Assembly: GCA_030151925.1 (NCBI GenBank)
Contig: JASLCY010000593.1
Span: forward strand, 1 to 9,224
Direction of reading: 5' to 3'
Length of the DNA stretch: 9,224 nt
Source of the DNA: Oligoflexus sp.
Lineage (GTDB): Bacteria > Bdellovibrionota_B > Oligoflexia > Oligoflexales > Oligoflexaceae
Part shown: one piece after another, positions 6,497-9,224 of the stretch
How positions within the stretch are numbered: position 1 is the stretch's first letter
Layout of the letters: each line of letters starts with the position of its first letter
Translations under genes and position numbers: made by a program
The notes under the pieces: model-generated
Told to the model about the DNA's origin: nothing
Databases searched by the model: none
Seen by the model: only the letters and a program-made list of their open reading frames with translations

Positions 6497-7513
6497 GTGA
6501 AGATTCAAAACCTATGGTTAAGCCTTGGGCTTGTCTCACTGGTAGCTTGTAAAAACGCTCCGACGCGGCCTTTTCTGGTGCGCGTGGACGTGAACAGCGG
6601 TGATTCGCAGGGCGCTTACGGCGACACGGACACAAGTTCGACCGGCTCCGGTAATTCCGACTCGAGCGCTTCGTCCGATACATCGGCGGCCAACAGCGGT
6701 TCGACCACCGCCTCGACCGGCAGCACCCAGGGTACGACCGCGACCAATACGGGAACGACCAACACCGGTACGACGACCACCATGACCAATACCGGCACGA
6801 CCACGACGAATACCGGCACGACCACGACCAACACGGGAAATACCAATACCGGTAATACCACCACCACGACGATGACCGCCGGCATGAGCCTTACCAACGT
6901 CTTGACCGAAGCGCAGTTCAATCAGATGTTCCCGAACCGCAATCCCTTCTATACCTATCAGGGCCTGGTCGCGGCAGCGGATGCGACGCCGAACTTCGCC
7001 AAAGAAGGCGATATGGAAACCCGTAAACGCGAAGTCGCCGCTCTGCTGGCGAACGGCGCGCAGGAAGCGGATCAATTCAAGGCGACCCGTGAATACAATA
7101 TGGCGAACTGGGATAAATACTGCGATAACACGTCCGCCGCCGCTCCCTGCGCCGCAGGCCAGCAGTATTACGGCCGCGGCCCGATCCAGATCAGCTGGAA
7201 CTTCAACTACAAGGCGGCCGGCGATTTCCTCGGCATGGACCTCTTGCATAACCCGGATATCGTAGCGACTGACGCTAAAGTCGCCTGGCAGACGATGATG
7301 TGGTATTGGATGACTCAAAACGGTCCCGGGACCATGACCTGCCACCAAGCAATGGTGGGCAACAAGGGTTTTGGCGAAACGATCAAATCGATCAACGGCG
7401 CCGTGGAATGCAACGGTAAATACCCCAGTGGCGTAGCTAACCGTATTCAGTTCTACAAAAATACCTCGGCGGTGCTCGGCAACAGTCTCGGCACCGACAA
7501 TCTCGGTTGCTGA
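6497..7513 (+). CDS. GH19 chitinase lipoprotein with Thr/Asn repeat linker
   Basis: A 338-residue lipoprotein starting with GTG. The signal peptide ends LVAC (Cys18), followed by KNAPTRPFLV, NSGD, a Ser/Asp/Thr stretch and a Thr/Asn/Gly repeat linker to about residue 127. Residues from about 131 match glycoside hydrolase family 19, which cleaves chitin beta-1,4 bonds with inversion. Visible matches are FYTYQGLVAAA (151-161), RKREVAALLA (177-186), KYCD with PCAAGQQYYGRGPIQISWN (217-235), and SINGAVEC (298-305). The catalytic acid seen as HET in the family appears here as QEA (Glu190), and the second catalytic Glu as TREYN (Glu199), so both acids are kept although the flanks differ. The C-terminus ends in Cys338. 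Lipid anchoring plus a long flexible spacer suggests display on the cell envelope. Some GH19 proteins are endolysins acting on peptidoglycan, but the YYGRGPIQISWN and ING motifs fit the chitinase branch better. Confidence 0.92.
   Translation: MKIQNLWLSLGLVSLVACKNAPTRPFLVRVDVNSGDSQGAYGDTDTSSTGSGNSDSSASSDTSAANSGSTTASTGSTQGTTATNTGTTNTGTTTTMTNTGTTTTNTGTTTTNTGNTNTGNTTTTTMTAGMSLTNVLTEAQFNQMFPNRNPFYTYQGLVAAADATPNFAKEGDMETRKREVAALLANGAQEADQFKATREYNMANWDKYCDNTSAAAPCAAGQQYYGRGPIQISWNFNYKAAGDFLGMDLLHNPDIVATDAKVAWQTMMWYWMTQNGPGTMTCHQAMVGNKGFGETIKSINGAVECNGKYPSGVANRIQFYKNTSAVLGNSLGTDNLGC
6743..6877 (+). repeat. Thr/Asn/Gly linker repeats (21-bp period core)
   Basis: The region encodes degenerate NTGTTTT-like units. 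The 20-base word AATACCGGCACGACCACGAC is exact at 6788-6807 and 6809-6828, a 21-bp period equal to 7 residues; flanking copies have drifted. Because the period is a multiple of three, copy-number changes would alter only tether length. Similar TTTTMT phrases occur in the propeller lipoprotein linker. Confidence 0.8.
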
Positions 7514-7542
7514 AACCCATACTCTGCAAGCATCCCCCGTTG

Positions 7543-7570
7543 AGGCCGCAATCTGAGCTTATTGCGGCCT
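7543..7570 (+). terminator. Hairpin after chitinase gene, probable terminator
   Basis: AGGCCGCAAT (7543-7552) and ATTGCGGCCT (7561-7570) form a perfect 10-bp stem with an 8-base loop, 30 bases after the chitinase stop. There is no proper T-run (TTCCCC follows), so termination may be inefficient or factor-assisted. Confidence 0.55.
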
Positions 7571-7602
7571 TCCCCGAATCCTCAGTCATAAAGATCAGGT
7601 AG

Positions 7603-7631
7603 TTGACTTGGCGATTAAAGAGGACTAAACC
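7603..7631 (+). promoter_or_regulatory. Candidate promoter for the YejM-like gene
   Basis: TTGACT (7603-7608) is a strong -35 match; 17 bp later TAAACC (7626-7631) is a weak -10. It lies between the chitinase hairpin and the YejM-like start, where a separate promoter is expected. Confidence 0.3.
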
Positions 7632-7677
7632 ATCTTCTCATATAGCCTATGCCTCTATCTTCATAAAGAATCTTGGT

Positions 7678-9224
7678 ATGAACTCGACCTGTTTTAAAAA
7701 AAGCACGAGCCTTCCCTACTCCGAGAATATCGTTTTGCCGGCCTACAGCCAGTGCAAGCTTCCCTTCTTTATGAACCGCGAGACTTACCGAACCGTCACG
7801 TGGCTCAGCTGGGCCTTCCTCCTGAACATCATCGTCGCGCAGCTGCTCGGGCTTCGTTACCTCGGTAATCCCACGAGCCTGCCGCACACCGCTATCGCCT
7901 GGCTCTATGCGCTCACGAACTGGATCGGGCAGTTCGCGATCCTGGGCTTGATCCTGTACGTCGTGTGCCTGCCCGTGCTGCTGCTGGCGCGCAATCCGCT
8001 CGCGCAGCGCCTGATCGTCACGAGCGTCGCCGCCGCCGCGCAATTCATGATACTTCTCGATACCTTCGTGTTCGATCAGTACCGCTTCCACATCAACATG
8101 CTCGTCTTTCAGATGTTCCTCAAGGGCCACGGGCAGATCATCTCGATCGATACGCCGACCCTGATCACGATCAGCCTCGCTGCGCTGGCGATGTGGTTGG
8201 TCCTCTATTTCCTGCTCGGCCTCCTGCAGAGCTTCCAGTTCCGTTTCGAGATGCTCTCGCGCCATCCGAGGAAGCTGTTCCTCGCCTTCTTCCTCGGCTG
8301 CTACGCCTTGAGCCAAGGCATCTACGCGGTCTCGGACTTCTACGGTTATCGGCCCGTGAGCCGCCTCGGGCACGTCTTCCCGCTCAACGAACCGACCAAG
8401 ATGAACAAGTTCCTCGCCTCGCTCGGGTTGAAGGGCGCTTCTTCGTCGAATCTCGCTCCCGAGCAACCGGCCCTCGCGGGCGATCCCGGCCTCGCTTATC
8501 CCCTGCTGCCGATCGCCTATGACGCCAGCGCCCAGCCGAAGCTCAACGTGCTCTGGATCGTGGTCGACACGCTGCGCGCGGACATGCTGCAGAAGGACAT
8601 CATGCCGAACGCCTCGGCCCTGGCCGACGAATCGCAGAACTTCAGTCGCCACGTGAGCGGCAGCAACTCGACGCGCCACGGCATTGCCTCGATGTTCTAC
8701 GGCCTGCCGGGCACCTACTTCGAAAGCTTCCGCAGCAGCCAGACGAGTCCCGTGCTGATGGAGCAGTTCCGCCACGAGAATTACCAATTCGGCATCTACG
8801 CGAGCGCTCCACTCACGATGCCCGAGTTCGACCAGACCGTGTTCGCGCACGTGCCGAACCTGAAGAAGATCTCGCGCGGCGCGACCGACAACGACCGGGA
8901 CCGCGAGATCGGCGACGACTTCCGCGCGTTCCTCGACCAACGCGACGCCGGCCGCCCGTTCTTCGGCTTCCTCTTCTATGATTCCGTGCATCAGGCGAGC
9001 TCGCCGAAGGATTATCCGCAGAAGTTCCAGCCGGCGCTGACCCGCGTGGACCATTTGAAGCTCGGCCACAACACGGATCCGACGCCTTATCTGAACATGT
9101 ATAAGAACAGCGTGAACTTCGTCGATTCCCTCATCGGCGACGTGCTGAGGGATTTAAAGGCCCGCGGCCTCGACCGGAATACGGTGGTGATCTTCACCGC
9201 GGATCACGGCGAGGAGTTCGGCGA
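7678..9224 (+). CDS. YejM/PbgA-like inner-membrane sulfatase-fold protein (partial, runs off window end)
   Basis: About 515 residues are visible. The ATG at 7678 gives the longest ATG-initiated reading but has only a weak AAAGAA site; ATG 7771 (residue 32) has no site but fits the family N-terminus better, so the start is uncertain. From residue 32 the layout follows E. coli YejM/PbgA. Five membrane segments lie at about 42-59, 82-103, 112-131, 161-183 and 200-218, with FVFDQYRFHIN matching the family's third-segment loop. A periplasmic alkaline-phosphatase/sulfatase-fold domain follows: VLWIVVDTLRAD (Asp297), SGSNSTRHGIASMFYG (Thr332 at the nucleophile position) and TADHGEEFG (507-515). The E. 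coli protein senses lipopolysaccharide and controls LpxC degradation through LapB and FtsH. The intact DHGEE metal motif here is absent from E. coli YejM as I recall it, so this homologue may be an active hydrolase or transferase. Its own hairpin and promoter suggest separate transcription from the chitinase gene. Confidence 0.9.
   Translation, partial: MNSTCFKKSTSLPYSENIVLPAYSQCKLPFFMNRETYRTVTWLSWAFLLNIIVAQLLGLRYLGNPTSLPHTAIAWLYALTNWIGQFAILGLILYVVCLPVLLLARNPLAQRLIVTSVAAAAQFMILLDTFVFDQYRFHINMLVFQMFLKGHGQIISIDTPTLITISLAALAMWLVLYFLLGLLQSFQFRFEMLSRHPRKLFLAFFLGCYALSQGIYAVSDFYGYRPVSRLGHVFPLNEPTKMNKFLASLGLKGASSSNLAPEQPALAGDPGLAYPLLPIAYDASAQPKLNVLWIVVDTLRADMLQKDIMPNASALADESQNFSRHVSGSNSTRHGIASMFYGLPGTYFESFRSSQTSPVLMEQFRHENYQFGIYASAPLTMPEFDQTVFAHVPNLKKISRGATDNDRDREIGDDFRAFLDQRDAGRPFFGFLFYDSVHQASSPKDYPQKFQPALTRVDHLKLGHNTDPTPYLNMYKNSVNFVDSLIGDVLRDLKARGLDRNTVVIFTADHGEEFG

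Noticed and set aside
7615..9069. 484-residue open frame on the minus strand
   Set aside because: It is antisense to the YejM-like gene, whose membrane segments and sulfatase motifs are clear; no ribosome binding site or domain supports the antisense reading.

Overview
The window looks like accessory chromosomal DNA from a Gram-negative bacterium with a GC-rich genome. Support comes from several signal peptidase II lipoproteins, an inner-membrane YejM/PbgA-type protein (a family tied to lipopolysaccharide and outer-membrane homeostasis), and strong third-position GC bias, which creates long spurious antisense ORFs. A DUF1592/DUF1588 protein next to a DUF1552 protein is a gene pair typical of Planctomycetota, Myxococcota and related predatory or polymer-degrading lineages. 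A Myxococcota or Bdellovibrionota/Oligoflexia-like host is my best guess, but it is only an inference.

Layout. (1) 1-272, minus strand: the N-terminus of a lipoprotein whose functional domain lies outside the window. (2) 273-460: a divergent intergenic region with an AT-rich promoter-like core and a perfect 14-bp palindrome. (3) 461-2938, plus strand: a two-gene operon of a lipoprotein related to peptide-N-glycosidase F (PNGase F) and a beta-propeller lipoprotein, closed by a strong intrinsic terminator at 2960-3005. (4) 6219-3010, minus strand: a two-gene operon of a DUF1592/DUF1588-type lipoprotein with a CxxCH haem motif, then a Tat-signal DUF1552 protein. (5) 6220-6496: a second divergent intergenic region. 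(6) 6497-7513, plus strand: a lipoprotein GH19 chitinase on a long Thr-rich repeat linker. (7) 7514-7677: a hairpin and a possible promoter. (8) 7678-9224, plus strand: a YejM/PbgA-like membrane sulfatase-fold protein, cut by the window end.

The common thread is a set of five lipoproteins with unrelated functional domains and the same N-terminal plan. Each has a signal peptide, the lipobox cysteine, a short Pro-rich segment ending in Phe or Trp (about C-x(2-4)-P-x-R-P-x-[FW]), an acidic Gly/Ser/Asp patch (often SGD), and in most cases a Thr/Ser/Asp/Gly linker. Three of the cargo domains act, or probably act, on extracellular polymers: N-glycan removal, chitin hydrolysis and a propeller of unknown specificity. 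I read the locus as a surface-tethered glycan- and chitin-degrading set whose members carry a shared sorting or display signal, perhaps aimed at fungal, arthropod or protist material. The families are known; the shared post-lipobox module is the part that may be undescribed.
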